From JASFTV01 sp050050615 (lineage in GTDB: Bacteria > Desulfobacterota > DSM-4660 > Desulfatiglandales > HGW-15), in NCBI GenBank assembly GCA_050050615.1, contig JASFTV010000219.1:1-6066 (forward strand): a DNA stretch of 6,066 nucleotides, given 5' to 3'. The position numbers and the translations under genes were made by a program. The notes below the pieces were generated by a model. It saw nothing but the letters and a program-made list of their open reading frames with translations. It was not told where the DNA came from and ran no database searches. Positions 5,770-6,066 of the stretch are shown piece after piece. Each line of letters begins with the position of its first letter. Within the stretch, counting starts at the first letter, position 1.

Positions 5770-6066
5770 TCAATCAATACGTGTTCGAAACGCTCTCTTT
5801 CTCTTGAGAGAAGCTATTTCTTCCCTAAGCCGCCCTTTCCTCGCCTTTGAGACGAGCTTTCCTTCTGTCTCAACCCAAAGCTGCGAACGGTTCGGCTCAT
5901 GCCGTATTTTCTCCAGCCTGATCTCTAGGACTTTGTCTCCGGGACACACATTTTGGCATGCACCGCAAAACATGCACCAGGACTCATCCAGTCTAACCTG
6001 TCCATTTTCGAGGTGCAGGGCACCAGAGGGGCATATCTCAGTGCAAGCATAACATCCTTCAGGGCA
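5770..6066 (-). CDS. polyferredoxin-like 4Fe-4S protein, 3' part only
   Basis: The frame is open to the right edge and ends with TGA at 5770-5772, showing the last 98 residues. The visible part has CPEGCYACTEICP (Cx3Cx2Cx3CP), then an 18-residue spacer, then CMFCGACQNVCP, the canonical Cx2Cx2Cx3CP of a [4Fe-4S] cluster. The tail reads EKIRHEPNRSQLWVETEGKL and ends in a highly basic helix (KARKGRLREEIASLKRKRAF). From memory this H-x-P-x-R/K-S-x2-W pattern occurs at the C-terminus of methanogen-type polyferredoxins, but I cannot verify it here. The role is electron transfer, probably with the ferredoxin encoded 14 bases downstream. The N-terminus lies outside the window, so more clusters may exist. 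Confidence 0.8.
   Translation of the reverse strand, partial: CPEGCYACTEICPSGALHLENGQVRLDESWCMFCGACQNVCPGDKVLEIRLEKIRHEPNRSQLWVETEGKLVSKARKGRLREEIASLKRKRAFRTRID

Noticed and set aside
5756..5773. TTG at 5773 as the ferredoxin start with a 4-base overlap of the upstream stop
   Set aside because: It lacks a Shine-Dalgarno, whereas the GTG at 5755 has GAGGGA at proper spacing. Translational coupling keeps a small chance that TTG is used.

Overview
All five well-supported genes in this window lie on the minus strand, so transcription runs from right to left. In that order they are: the 3' part of a polyferredoxin-like protein (5770-6066, its start beyond the right edge), a ferredoxin with six [4Fe-4S] motifs (5108-5755), a 306-base gap, a biotin-dependent acyl-CoA carboxyltransferase of the PccB/MmdA type (3236-4801), a flavoprotein of the 4-hydroxybutyryl-CoA dehydratase / HpaB superfamily (1688-3151), and a CaiB/BaiF family III CoA-transferase (333-1520). 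Downstream of the CoA-transferase is the decayed 3' end of a short-chain dehydrogenase gene (about 157-277). The first 150 bases carry ambiguous open frames on both strands.

The gene content points to a strict anaerobe living on organic acids or aromatic compounds. Oxygen-sensitive ferredoxins, a dehydratase-type flavoprotein and CoA-thioester enzymes fit a syntrophic or sulfate-reducing member of the Desulfobacterota. An archaeon or another anaerobic lineage cannot be excluded, because the polyferredoxin tail resembles proteins I associate with methanogens. No rRNA, tRNA or marker gene is present, so this is inference from gene families. Each start chosen here has a good purine-rich Shine-Dalgarno sequence 6 to 9 bases upstream.

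The carboxyltransferase, dehydratase-like and CoA-transferase genes (spacings 84 and 167 bases) probably form one transcription unit. In a plausible reading, the CoA-transferase activates a carboxylic acid to its CoA thioester, the dehydratase-like flavoprotein removes water from it or moves a double bond, and the carboxyltransferase adds or removes a carboxyl group. The lost short-chain dehydrogenase would have handled a hydroxyl/keto step. The two ferredoxins would carry low-potential electrons for a redox enzyme outside the window. The substrate is not known.

The most interesting point is that the dehydratase-like protein does not keep the full set of iron-sulfur ligands and catalytic residues known from 4-hydroxybutyryl-CoA dehydratase. 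The carboxyltransferase also differs from PccB at a known specificity position. Together these suggest a related but different acyl-CoA conversion.
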